Shown here piece after piece: positions 31,014 through 38,955 of a stretch of 64,000 bases of DNA. Position 1 is the first letter of the stretch. Each line of letters starts with the position of its first letter. Under the pieces are notes generated by a model. The model made no database searches and was not told where the DNA came from. It saw nothing but the letters and a program-made list of their open reading frames with translations. Location: the NCBI GenBank assembly GCA_041874725.1, contig CP097466.1, positions 4,216,001 to 4,280,000 on the forward strand. The letters run 5' to 3'. The translations under genes and the position numbers were made by a program. The stretch comes from Duganella sp. BuS-21 (GTDB taxonomy: Bacteria; Pseudomonadota; Gammaproteobacteria; Burkholderiales; Burkholderiaceae_D).

Positions 31014-31700
31014 TTATTTCGCTGGCACCGGCGCCAACACCTTGTGGGTGCTGCTGGTACGTTCCGGCGCCTTGTGCACCATGGTGTAGGCGTAGTCCAC
31101 GCCCATGCCGTAGGCGCCCGAGTGTTCGCGCACGATGGCCATCACGGCATCGTAGGTTTCGCGGTGCGCCCAGTCGCGCTGCCATTCCAGCAGCACTTGC
31201 TGCCAGGTCACCGGCACCACGCCGGCCTGCACCATGCGCGCCATGGCCTGATCGTGCGCCTCCTTCGAGGTGCCGCCGGAGGCGTCGGCCACCATGTAGA
31301 TTTCGTAGTCGCCTTCCAGCATGGCGCACAGGGCGAAGGTGGTGTTGCAGACTTCGGTCCACAGACCGGCCACGATCACTTTCTTCCTGCCGTTGGCTTT
31401 CAGCGCATCGCGTACTTTCTGGTCGTCCCAGGAGTTCATCGACGAACGCTCCAGGATTTCCTGGTCCGGGAACACGTCCAGCAGTTCAGGATAGGTGTGG
31501 CCCGAGAAGGCTTCGGTTTCGACGGTGGTGATGGTGGTTGGAATGTTGAATACCTTGGCGGCCTTGGCCAGACCCACGGTATTATTCTTCAGCACCTGAC
31601 GGTCGATCGACTGTACGCCGAACGCCATCTGCGGCTGATGATCGATGAAGATCAGCTGGCTGTTTTTCGGGGTCAGGACTTCTAATTTAGGATTGCTCAT
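31014..31700 (-). CDS. Isochorismatase-family hydrolase, YcaC-like
   Basis: A cytosolic cysteine hydrolase of about 228 aa in the isochorismatase superfamily. The catalytic Asp is in IFIDHQPQMAFGV (Asp20) and the nucleophile is Cys118 in AGLWTEVC; a Lys lies between them in the family manner. YcaC members have no agreed substrate. ATG 31700 (MSNPKLEVL) is chosen because GGA lies at the right distance; ATG 31712 is an alternative that adds four residues. It is tail-to-tail with the response regulator and has its own promoter region on the right. Confidence 0.9.
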   Translation of the reverse strand: MSNPKLEVLTPKNSQLIFIDHQPQMAFGVQSIDRQVLKNNTVGLAKAAKVFNIPTTITTVETEAFSGHTYPELLDVFPDQEILERSSMNSWDDQKVRDALKANGRKKVIVAGLWTEVCNTTFALCAMLEGDYEIYMVADASGGTSKEAHDQAMARMVQAGVVPVTWQQVLLEWQRDWAHRETYDAVMAIVREHSGAYGMGVDYAYTMVHKAPERTSSTHKVLAPVPAK

Positions 31701-31815
31701 GATGGGTTCCATTGGGTGTAAAAGGAACCATCATCTTAGGTCGCGCAACGGTGAAATACTACTCACCTAAATGTAGGCTTTCCACTCACCCGGCCTCTGC
31801 TAAGATAGGTTCACC

Positions 31816-32187
31816 ATGAAAAAACAACTGACCGAACTGACCCGCGCCCTGCGCGACCTGCACAAGCAATTGATCAATCTGGAGACCCAGTATTTCGGCG
31901 CCGTCGGCAGCCCGCTGGAGCATTTGCAGCTGATCACCAACCACCCGCATTTCGCCTGGCTGCAAAAGCTGTCCGGCCTGATGACGCAAATCGACGAGCG
32001 CCTCGACGAGCCGGAGGAAATCAGCAGCGCCGAAGCCAAGGCCTTCCGCCAGGCCCTGGAAATGCTGATCGGACCGTGCGAGGAAGGCGACCAGGCCTTC
32101 CGCGCCAAGTACAACGCCCTGCTGCACGACGGCCCGGAACTGGTGATGGCCCACGGCGCGGTGCGCAGGCTGTTGTCAGGAATTTAA
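31816..32187 (+). CDS. Conserved hypothetical protein
   Basis: A 123-aa cytosolic protein starting MKKQLTELTRALRDLHKQLI. It is predicted all-helical, begins with a coiled-coil-like amphipathic segment and contains LITNHPHFAWLQKLSGLMTQIDE. No TM, signal peptide or known domain is recognised. It is transcribed divergently from the YcaC-like gene and followed by a 371-bp non-coding region. Its codon use matches the neighbours, so it is considered a real gene. Confidence 0.75.
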   Translation: MKKQLTELTRALRDLHKQLINLETQYFGAVGSPLEHLQLITNHPHFAWLQKLSGLMTQIDERLDEPEEISSAEAKAFRQALEMLIGPCEEGDQAFRAKYNALLHDGPELVMAHGAVRRLLSGI

Positions 32188-32248
32188 TCCACGACAATTT
32201 TCTCACCAATCAGAGATAAGTCGGCGTATCTAAAGCGGTTTTTGCAGA

Positions 32249-32444
32249 TATCCACATCAACTGTGGATAAGGGTGTGAATAAGCGCCACTTGACAGCCGA
32301 GAACGCCTTTAACGACGGGCGTTATAACAAATTGCCTAATCCACAGGCAGATTTTAAACCTTTTAAAATCAAAGACTTACAAAAATTAAAAAGTCGCCGC
32401 ACGGCGACTTCTGGGCTTCTTGAAAAATATTTTTGTGTGCATAA
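32249..32444. other. Noncoding module 1 with DnaA-box-like sites
   Basis: A 196-bp module in the 371-bp gap before the REC-PAS gene. It holds the inverted pair TATCCACA (32249) and TGTGGATAA (32262-32270, a perfect DnaA-box sequence), TTGACA (32290), TAATCCACA inside a TGCCT/AGGCA hairpin (32335-32349), the 18-mer TTTAAAATCAAAGACTTA (32362-32379) and TGTGCATAA (32436-32444). The homologous module at 33489 has the palindrome, TTGACA, the 18-mer and TGTGCATAA at exactly the same spacings. It could be a DnaA-binding region, a regulatory RNA or a repeat family. No gene is seen in the gap. Confidence 0.6.
32380..32410 (-). terminator. Minus-strand intrinsic terminator inside module 1
   Basis: AAGTCGCCG and CGGCGACTT form a perfect 9-bp stem. 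Read leftward it is followed by TTTAATTTTT, the form of a rho-independent terminator. No leftward gene precedes it, so it may end a small antisense or noncoding transcript starting between it and 32558. Confidence 0.6.
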
Positions 32445-32558
32445 GTGGGTATAGTGACACCGTTGTTTCGCCGCACTGCGAATTCTTTGACAAAAGTGCT
32501 GGCGAGGAATAGTGTCACTCTGGAGTTCGGACTCTTCGACTTACCTGGGACTTGATGC

Positions 32559-33449
32559 ATGAATCAGAACGACGACGATACCGATTGGATGATAGAAGAC
32601 GAAGCGCAGCCGGGCAGCCAGCTGCGCAACGCCGGCGCCGGCGCGTCGGGGCCGCCGCCGTGGCGCGTACTGATCGTGGATGACGATGTCGATGTCCACG
32701 TGGTCACCAAATTCTCGCTCAGCAATGCCTGCTTCCTGGGGCGGCGCCTCAGTTTCCTGCACGCCTACAGCGGCGAAGAAGCGCTCAACGTGTTGCGCAA
32801 TACGCCGGACATCGCCCTGGTGCTGCTGGACGTCATCATGGAGACCAGCGACGCCGGCCTGCATGTGGCACGGCAGATCCGCGACCAGCTGCACAACAAC
32901 CTGGTGCGCATCGTGCTGCGCACCGGCCAGCCCGGACAGGCGCTGGAACACAGCATCATCCTCGACTACGACATCAACGATTTCTGGTGCAAGACCGACC
33001 TCACCACGCGCAAGCTATTCACCACGGTGATTTCGTCGCTGCGCGCCTATGCGGGCCTGGAAGAGGCACATTGCCGCACGCTGAGCCTGCAAGGGGAGCT
33101 GGAGCAGGCGCAACGCCTGCTGGCGGCGGTGGATCAACACGCGGTGCTGATGACGCTCGATGAGCACGGCCGCATCGCGACGGTCAACGACAAGTTATGC
33201 GCGGCCTTCCAGTTCAGCCGCGAGGAATTGACCGGCGCGGATCTCCGTCTGCTGCATCCCTCGTCCTACCCGCAGGACCAACTGGCCGACGCTTTGCAGG
33301 CGCTGAAGGATGGCGAAGCCTGGACCGACGTCGTCACCGGCTGGCGGCGCGATGGCCAGGAAGTTCGCCTGCGCATCACCGCCACCGGCGATCAGGGCGG
33401 CGCCATCATCGTCGGCAGCGTGTTGCAGGCGCTCAAGAAGCCGCTTTAA
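32559..33449 (+). CDS. REC-PAS response regulator without DNA-binding output
   Basis: The 296-aa protein has a receiver (about 35-160) of the type usually found in REC-DUF3369-HD-GYP proteins: VLIVDDD, Asp91 in LLDVIMETSDAG, RTGQPGQ and FWCKTDLT with Lys145. After a coiled coil, the C-terminus is a PAS domain (about 185-290, HAVLMTLDEHGRIATVNDKL). There is no HTH, GGDEF, HD-GYP or kinase domain, so it probably passes signals by protein contact. It starts with ATG after TGATGC and is flanked on both sides by the homologous noncoding modules 32249-32444 and 33489-33684. No kinase is adjacent. Confidence 0.85.
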   Translation: MNQNDDDTDWMIEDEAQPGSQLRNAGAGASGPPPWRVLIVDDDVDVHVVTKFSLSNACFLGRRLSFLHAYSGEEALNVLRNTPDIALVLLDVIMETSDAGLHVARQIRDQLHNNLVRIVLRTGQPGQALEHSIILDYDINDFWCKTDLTTRKLFTTVISSLRAYAGLEEAHCRTLSLQGELEQAQRLLAAVDQHAVLMTLDEHGRIATVNDKLCAAFQFSREELTGADLRLLHPSSYPQDQLADALQALKDGEAWTDVVTGWRRDGQEVRLRITATGDQGGAIIVGSVLQALKKPL

Positions 33450-33488
33450 GTTTCGCTTAAGTTACGGATCCATAAGCCTTTTTAGGGA

Positions 33489-33684
33489 TATCCACACAAG
33501 CTGTGGATATCTATGTGGACAGACCCCCATTGACAACGTGTACAGCCTGTAACGGCACGGTTTCCTACAAACTGCCCATCCAACAGGCAAAAATATTAGG
33601 CTTTAAAATCAAAGACTTAGAATATCACTGATTGTCACGCGAAAAATTTTCAAAAAAATTCTTGCCAACATGATTTGTGCATAA
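33489..33684. other. Noncoding module 2, homologous to module 1
   Basis: A module of the same length and layout downstream of the REC-PAS gene. The TATCCACA/TGTGGATA inverted pair is at 33489-33509, TTGACA at 33530, a TGCC/GGCA hairpin near 33578, the identical 18-mer at 33602-33619 and TGTGCATAA at 33676-33684. Offsets from the first site (41, 113 and 187 bp) equal those of module 1. The segments between are diverged, so the positions are under constraint or the duplication is old. Confidence 0.6.
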
Positions 33685-33715
33685 GTAAACGCAGCGGGCG
33701 TCTATCGGGGCCAAA

Positions 33716-33943
33716 TCAGTGCGTTGATTTTCGGCGCTGTTCGGGGTGCAATAGCACCCGTTCGATCACTTTCGGATCGACGTTGTGCGATTTCATGTAT
33801 TCGATCGCGCACACAGTGTTGAAACTCGACTGCACCGTGATACCGCGCTCCACCACAGCCCTGCTTTCTTCGTCGTGGCGCGACTGGAACAACATGCTTT
33901 GCGGAGCCGATTCGAGGCTTTGAAGTTGCGTAACGTTCATCAT
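33716..33943 (-). CDS. Small conserved hypothetical protein
   Basis: A 75-aa cytosolic protein starting MMNVTQLQSLESAPQSMLFQ and ending VIERVLLHPEQRRKSTH. A helical C-terminal half (CAIEYMKSHNVDPKVIERVL) resembles small regulatory proteins, but no domain is assigned. An overlapping open frame on the plus strand is less plausible, since it lacks a ribosome site and typical composition. The gene lies between module 2 and the divergent chromate transporter genes. Confidence 0.65.
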   Translation of the reverse strand: MMNVTQLQSLESAPQSMLFQSRHDEESRAVVERGITVQSSFNTVCAIEYMKSHNVDPKVIERVLLHPEQRRKSTH

Positions 33944-34074
33944 GATCCCGGTTAAAAGTTGAGGGCTGCCGCCCGATCGTTGATGCGCACAAGGAGTATG
34001 GTCGACCGGGTGGCAAAGTCAATGGCAGCCTCCTATCATTCCGCAATTAAAGTTCCGTCGTTCTATAATGTGGC

Positions 34075-34653
34075 ATGAGCCCAGAAGCACCCCGCCCCCG
34101 CCCCTCTTCCCTGATGGATTTATTCGTGTCTTTCACGCTCCTTGCGCTGCAAGGTTTCGGCGGCGTGCTGGCGGTCGTCCAGCGGGAAATGGTCGAGCGC
34201 AAGAAGTGGCTGACGCCGGAGGAATTCATTGAAGACTGGGCGGTCGCGCAGATCATGCCCGGTCCCAACGTGGTCAATCTGTCGCTGATGATCGGCGACC
34301 GCTATTTCGGCCTGCGCGGCGCGCTGGCGGCGCTGGCCGGCATGCTGTGCGTGCCCTTGCTGGTGGTGCTGTGCCTGGCGCTGCTGTACGCGCAATACGG
34401 CAGCCATCCGGGCGTGGCCGGCGCGCTGCGCGGCATGGCGGCGGTGACCGCCGGCATGATCGCCGCGACCGGACTCAAGCTGGCCTCGGCCTTGCGCACG
34501 CACCCGCTGCCGCGCTGGCAGACCACGCTGATCTCGCTGGCCTGTGTGGGCTTTGTGCTGGGCCTGCGCATGCCTTTGGCGTACACGCTGCTGATCCTGG
34601 GCGGGCTGGGCTTTGCGCTAACTTACCGCAAGCTGAAAGGGCCGCCGGCATGA
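34075..34653 (+). CDS. Chromate transporter, N-terminal half protein
   Basis: A 192-aa membrane protein matching the chromate-ion transporter (CHR) domain. GFGGVLAVVQREMVERKKWL precedes the family signature AQIMPGPNVVNLSLMIG. About five to six hydrophobic helices are seen. Long-chain ChrA has two such domains in one chain; here they are two short-chain proteins (CHR3N/CHR3C type). The stop overlaps the second gene's ATG as ATGA, so the two are co-translated and probably form a heterodimer. Short-chain CHR pairs export chromate or transport sulfate-like anions. Confidence 0.9.
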   Translation: MSPEAPRPRPSSLMDLFVSFTLLALQGFGGVLAVVQREMVERKKWLTPEEFIEDWAVAQIMPGPNVVNLSLMIGDRYFGLRGALAALAGMLCVPLLVVLCLALLYAQYGSHPGVAGALRGMAAVTAGMIAATGLKLASALRTHPLPRWQTTLISLACVGFVLGLRMPLAYTLLILGGLGFALTYRKLKGPPA

Positions 34654-35237
34654 ACCAAGCGCCACTTCATATCGTGCTCAGCTTCACGGACTGGCTGAGT
34701 TTGTTCGGGCATTACATGCTGCTGTCGCTGATGTCGATCGGCGGCGCGATTTCAACCTCGACCGAGATGCACCGTTATCTGGTGGAGGAGCACCACTGGC
34801 TGACGCAGGCGCAGTTCAATAATGCGATTGCGATAGCGCAGGCGGCGCCGGGGCCGAACGTGCTGTTCGTGGCGCTGATGGGATGGAATGTCGGTTTGAA
34901 TGCGGGCAGCTATGCAGCGGCGTTTGGCGGCGTGGCGGTCACGATGCTGGGGATTTTGATTCCGAGCACCACGCTGACCTATCTGGCGGCGCGCTGGGGG
35001 CACAGGAACCGGGAGCTGCTGGGCGTGCGCGCCTTCAAGCAGGGCATGGCGCCGGTGGTGGTGGGGTTGATGGTGTCGGTAGGCGTGATCCTGGCGACCG
35101 CCAACGGCAATCCGGCGACGGATTGGCCGTTGTGGGCGGTGGCCGGGGTGGCAGGACTACTGATCTGGCGCACGCGTATCCACCTGCTGTGGCTGCTGGC
35201 CGGGGGTGCGCTGGCCGGGTGGTTTCTGCCGGCGTAA
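34650..35237 (+). CDS. Chromate transporter, C-terminal half protein
   Basis: The 195-aa partner of the preceding protein also has a CHR domain: IGGAISTSTEMHRYLVEEHHWL followed by AQAAPGPNVLFVALMGW. It has about six TM helices, the last close to the C-terminus (WLLAGGALAGWFLPA). ATG 34650 overlaps the upstream stop, and no separate ribosome site is needed. The 100-bp gap to the convergent amidohydrolase gene holds GC-rich inverted repeats that may end both transcripts. Confidence 0.9.
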   Translation: MNQAPLHIVLSFTDWLSLFGHYMLLSLMSIGGAISTSTEMHRYLVEEHHWLTQAQFNNAIAIAQAAPGPNVLFVALMGWNVGLNAGSYAAAFGGVAVTMLGILIPSTTLTYLAARWGHRNRELLGVRAFKQGMAPVVVGLMVSVGVILATANGNPATDWPLWAVAGVAGLLIWRTRIHLLWLLAGGALAGWFLPA

Positions 35238-35338
35238 GCTTACCCCTCAAGCCAGAGGGGGCGGACCCAGAGTCTGGGGAGGGGCTGCGCCCCGCAGCTC
35301 CTTGCGCAGCTGCCCCCGGTTAGCCGCCGCAGTGCGGG

Positions 35339-37105
35339 TTACCTGTTCTGGTACCCACCGTAGTACTTGACCGGGCTCCAGTCAGGCTCAACCCGCAGCC
35401 CCTCCGGCGCAAACTGCTGATACTCCGGCGCCGCATACACCACCTTGCCGTTGACGATGGTCACGCTCGCCTCGAGGTTCTTGATCTTCTCCACGTCCAT
35501 CGTGAAGTAATCCTGCGGCAGGATCACCACGTCGGCATACTGGCCTTTGGCCAGCGTGCCTTTCAGCTTCTCCTCACCGCTCATCCAGGCGCTGCCCGAC
35601 GTCATCAGCTTCAGCGCCTGATAACGGCTCAGCACATCCTGGTCCTGCCATATCTTCAAACCGCCGGCGGTCTTGCCGCTCACCGCCCAGTAGATCGAGG
35701 GCCACGGACCATAACTCGACACGCGCGTGCCGTCCGTACCCAGGCCAACCGGAATCTTCATCTCCAGCATCTTCTTAATCGGCGGCATCTGGCGGGTCTG
35801 CTCGCCATACTGCTTCCAGTACAGCTCACCCTGGAAGTACATGCGGTCCTGCACCGCGATGCCGCCACCCAGCGCCTTGACGCGCATCAGCTGCTTGTCG
35901 CTGATGGTCTCGGCATGGTCGAAGAACCAGCGCAGTCCGTTCAGCGGCAGTTCTTTGTTGATCTTCTCGATCACCGCCAGGTCGCGGTCGATGCTTTCGT
36001 CATAGGTGGCGTGGATGCGGAACGGCCAGCGGTTTTTGATCAGCAGGCGCAGCACCGGCTCCAGCTCGCTTTCCATGTGCGCCGGCATGTCGGGACGCGG
36101 CTCCAGGAAGTTCTCGAAGTCGGCCGCGCTCCACACCAGGTTCTCGCCGCCGCCCTCGGTGTTGTAGCCGTTGGCGTAGAACAGGTGGTCGTTCTTGTCC
36201 GGCTTGGTGATGGACAGCCAGCGCTGGTAATCCTCCAGCTCCTTGCCCGGCTTTTGTGCGAACAGATAATAGGACGTGCGCACCGTCAGCTTGCCATTCT
36301 TGGCCAGCTCCAGGCTGACCGCGTAGTCGTCGGGATAGGCCTGGCCGCCGCCGCCGGCGTCGATGGCGCTGGTCAGGCCGAGGCGGTTCAGCTCGGTGTA
36401 ATACTGCAAGGTGGAATTCAGTTGCTGCTCACGCGGCAGCACATTGGTCTTGGCCAGCGTGGTGTACAGGATCATGGCGTTCGGCTTGGCGATCAGCTTG
36501 CCGGTCGGCTTGCCGTCCGCGCCCAGCTCGACCACGCCGTCCTTGTACTTGGTGTCGGCGTTGTAGCGCAGCGTTTCGATGCCTTTTTTATTCAGGAAGC
36601 CCAGGCCGTAGAGATACAGCAGGAACACCGGCTTGTCCGGCACCGCTTCGTTGATTTCGTCCAGGGTCGGCAGGCGCTTCTCTTCGAACTGGAATTCGTT
36701 CCAGCCGCCCACCACCTTGACCCAGGCGCCGTCCGGCGTGCGCGCGGCCTGCTCCTTCAGCATTTGAAGGGCTTTCTTCAGCGAGGTCACGCCGTCCCAG
36801 CGCAGTTCCGCGTTGTAGTTCAGCCCCTGGCGGATAACGTGCAGGTGCGAGTCGTTCAGGCCGGGGATGACGGTCTTGCCGGCGGCGTCGATGACTTGCG
36901 TACTGGAGGATTTGAGTTTCAGGATCTGGGCGTTGCTGCCCACAGCTTCAATCTTGCCGTCCTTGATAGCGAGGGCTTGCACATAAGCGCCCTCTTTGGT
37001 CATGGTGGCGACCTTGCCGTTGGTGATGATCAGATCGGTGGCGTGCGCGTTGGCGGTGAACGCGCAGGCGATGGCCGCCGCGTATGCAAGCTGCGTCAAT
37101 TTCAT
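35339..37105 (-). CDS. Exported amidohydrolase (YtcJ-like)
   Basis: The 588-aa metal-dependent hydrolase starts with a signal peptide (MKLTQLAYAAAIACAFTANAHA). The metal site begins at PGLNDSHLHV (HxH-type), and later conserved elements are RIHATYDE, FDHAE and GLGTDGTRV. A beta-sandwich C-terminal segment (GQYADVVILPQDYF ... VTIVNGKVVY) is typical of amidohydrolases. The YtcJ-like group acts on formamide or amide bonds; the substrate here is not known. Periplasmic location is inferred from the signal peptide. A weak AGGAG precedes the ATG. It is convergent with the chromate transporter genes. Confidence 0.92.
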   Translation of the reverse strand: MKLTQLAYAAAIACAFTANAHATDLIITNGKVATMTKEGAYVQALAIKDGKIEAVGSNAQILKLKSSSTQVIDAAGKTVIPGLNDSHLHVIRQGLNYNAELRWDGVTSLKKALQMLKEQAARTPDGAWVKVVGGWNEFQFEEKRLPTLDEINEAVPDKPVFLLYLYGLGFLNKKGIETLRYNADTKYKDGVVELGADGKPTGKLIAKPNAMILYTTLAKTNVLPREQQLNSTLQYYTELNRLGLTSAIDAGGGGQAYPDDYAVSLELAKNGKLTVRTSYYLFAQKPGKELEDYQRWLSITKPDKNDHLFYANGYNTEGGGENLVWSAADFENFLEPRPDMPAHMESELEPVLRLLIKNRWPFRIHATYDESIDRDLAVIEKINKELPLNGLRWFFDHAETISDKQLMRVKALGGGIAVQDRMYFQGELYWKQYGEQTRQMPPIKKMLEMKIPVGLGTDGTRVSSYGPWPSIYWAVSGKTAGGLKIWQDQDVLSRYQALKLMTSGSAWMSGEEKLKGTLAKGQYADVVILPQDYFTMDVEKIKNLEASVTIVNGKVVYAAPEYQQFAPEGLRVEPDWSPVKYYGGYQNR

Positions 37106-37200
37106 GAACTACTCCTGAAAAATAAAACCGGCGCTGACCCGATAAATATCGCTGCAGCGCCGTGGTGGTCAGAGAATTGAGCGAGCTCAGTTCCCGTGGT

Positions 37201-37767
37201 TTAGTCCTTGATGGCTTCTACGGCGAAGGTCAGGGTGACGTCGTCGCCCACGTGTGGAGCGTATTTACCGGCGTTGAATTCGGTGCGCTTAATGGTGGTC
37301 GAAGCGTTGGCGCCGCAAGCCAGTTTCTTCATCATTGGGTGGTCCATGCACTGGAAGTGGGTGATGGTCAGGGTCACTGGCTTGGTCACGCCCTTGATGG
37401 TCAGGTTGCCTTCAACCGTCGATGGCACGTCGCCCTTGAAGTTGACCTTGGTCGACTTGTAGGTGATGGTTGGGAACTTGGCGGTGTCGAGGAAGTCTTC
37501 GCCCTGGATGTGGCCGTCGAACAGTTTCGAGCCGGTGTCGACCGATTTGGTGTCGATGGTGGCTTCTACCGAGCCGGTCTTGGCGGCGCGGTCCAGCGTG
37601 ATCTTGGCGGTGGTGTTGTTGAAACGGCTGGTCTGGTTCGAGTAGCCGAAGTGGCTGTAGCTGAAGCTGGAGAAGGTGTGGTTGGCGTCCGAGGTGAAGC
37701 TCTCAGGAGCGGCAAATGCGGACAGGGAAACACCGGCGGCGAGCAGCAGGGCAATAATTTTTTTCAT
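37201..37767 (-). CDS. Periplasmic YceI-family protein
   Basis: The 188-aa precursor starts with a signal peptide (MKKIIALLLAAGVSLSAFA) and continues as a single YceI beta-barrel: HTFSSFSYSHFGYSNQTSRF, then LFDGHIQGEDFLDTAKFP and TVEGNLTIKGVTKPVTL. YceI proteins bind long isoprenoids and are often induced under stress. CAT 37765-37767 is chosen because AGGAG sits 7 bp upstream and the signal peptide begins there; a longer upstream reading is out of signal context. The gene is about 95 bp from the amidohydrolase gene on the same strand and may be read with it. Confidence 0.92.
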   Translation of the reverse strand: MKKIIALLLAAGVSLSAFAAPESFTSDANHTFSSFSYSHFGYSNQTSRFNNTTAKITLDRAAKTGSVEATIDTKSVDTGSKLFDGHIQGEDFLDTAKFPTITYKSTKVNFKGDVPSTVEGNLTIKGVTKPVTLTITHFQCMDHPMMKKLACGANASTTIKRTEFNAGKYAPHVGDDVTLTFAVEAIKD

Positions 37768-37787
37768 TTGGAAACTCCTAATGTGGT

Positions 37788-37904
37788 GAACAAGATTGTT
37801 CGAGTGAGGACGATTATGCTCGCGACATCTAAAGTTGTAAAACGAAAAATTTACCGCTTTACTATCGATAAAATCGATCATACAGCGTGCCGTTATCATA
37901 ACGG
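37788..37904. promoter_or_regulatory. Palindromes upstream of the YceI gene
   Basis: GAACAAGATTGTTC (37788-37801) and CCGTTATCATAACGG (37890-37904) are perfect palindromes in the AT-rich region upstream of the YceI gene. They could bind regulator dimers. Between them lies an ATCGAT AAA ATCGAT pair. No gene is seen in 37768-38130. Confidence 0.4.
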
Positions 37905-37967
37905 AACGCTGGGCTTTGGGTATCTGCCTTAAGGGATGTAGCAGGCTTACCCGGCAGGGTAGCTGCG

Positions 37968-38116
37968 TATGGATTCCCGCGTGCGCGGGAATGACAGACC
38001 GTCGTTCCCGCGCAAGCGGAAATGACAGACCGTCGTTCCCGCGCAAGCGGAAATGACAGACCGTCGTTCCCGCGCAAGCGGAAATGACAGACCGTCGTTC
38101 CCGCGAAAGCGGGAAC
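37968..38116. repeat. REP-like array with 31-bp period
   Basis: A lead REP-like hairpin (TTCCCGCGTGCGCGGGAA) is followed by four units starting at 37999, 38030, 38061 and 38092, each opening CCGTCGTTCCCGCG. The units are near identical and abut directly with no spacers, so this is not a CRISPR array. It lies just beyond the 3' end of ssuB. Confidence 0.9.
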
Positions 38117-38130
38117 CCATGCTGAGTATA

Positions 38131-38946
38131 TTACGCCGCGATCGCAGCGTCGGTGACAGGCGTTTGCTTCAGTATCCGGTTCAGCAGGCGCTGTTCCAGC
38201 GCGGCGAAGGCCGCATTGCCGCGTGCGCGCGGACGTGGCAGGTCGACTTTCAGGTCGAGCGTGATGCGTCCATCCTCGATCAGCACCACGCGATCAGCCA
38301 GCGCGATCGCCTCCTGCACATCATGCGTCACCAGCACCGCCGTGAAGCCGCGCGCCAGCCACAGCGACTCGATCAACTGCTGCATCTCGATCCGCGTCAG
38401 CGCATCCAGCGCGCCGAGCGGCTCGTCGAGCAGCAGCAACTGCGGCTCATGCAGCAAGGCGCGCGCCAGTGCCACGCGCTGACGCTGGCCGCCGGACAGC
38501 TCCGCCGGCCAATCATTCGCGCGTTCCGCCAGACCCACCGTGGCCAGCGTGGCCGCAGCCGCATTCAACGAACGCGGCAAACCCAGCGCCACATTCTCCA
38601 GCACCGATTTCCACGGCAGCAGTCGCGCCTCCTGGAACATGATGCGGATACTGGCGGCGATCGCGCCCTGCCCGATCTTGATGCTACCCTGCTCCACCGT
38701 CTCCAGACCGGCGACCGCGCGCAGCAGTGTACTCTTGCCGCAACCACTGCGTCCCACCACGGCGACAAACTCGCCCGGCTGCAGCTCCAACTGCACGTCG
38801 TGCAGCACCTGGCGCGAGCCGAAGGATTTGTTCACGCCGTCCAAGTTGAGCGACACACCCTGTCGACGCGGCGGCGGCGACGACGTCCAGGTGGCGCTTT
38901 CGCGCGGCAGCGCGCCGGCGTCGAATAATGCGTTGGATATAAACAT
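38131..38946 (-). CDS. ssuB: SsuB, sulfonate ABC transporter ATP-binding protein
   Basis: The 271-aa ATPase has Walker [10 protein letters not shown], the Q loop, the signature [14 protein letters not shown], Walker [13 protein letters not shown] and the H-loop VTHD. Together with the upstream permease and binding protein it forms an aliphatic sulfonate importer. It is the last gene of the leftward ssuEADCB cluster, separated from ssuC by 9 bp. A 31-bp REP array follows. An N-terminal extension of about 30 residues before the ABC core is longer than usual. Assignment to sulfonate rather than taurine rests on the ssuD and ssuE neighbours. Confidence 0.93.
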   Translation of the reverse strand: MFISNALFDAGALPRESATWTSSPPPRRQGVSLNLDGVNKSFGSRQVLHDVQLELQPGEFVAVVGRSGCGKSTLLRAVAGLETVEQGSIKIGQGAIAASIRIMFQEARLLPWKSVLENVALGLPRSLNAAAATLATVGLAERANDWPAELSGGQRQRVALARALLHEPQLLLLDEPLGALDALTRIEMQQLIESLWLARGFTAVLVTHDVQEAIALADRVVLIEDGRITLDLKVDLPRPRARGNAAFAALEQRLLNRILKQTPVTDAAIAA

Positions 38947-38955
38947 GCTTGCTCC

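Noticed and set aside
32249..33684. The paired DnaA-box modules as the chromosomal origin
   Set aside because: No dnaA, dnaN, gyrB or rpmH gene is nearby, and the sites are few. A DnaA-binding accessory region remains possible.
33675..33923. Plus-strand frame of 82 codons
   Set aside because: It overlaps the more protein-like minus-strand gene at 33716-33943 and includes module 2 sequence at its start.
37968..38116. 31-bp repeats considered as a CRISPR array
   Set aside because: Units abut with no unique spacers, and the core is a REP-type hairpin. No cas gene is present.
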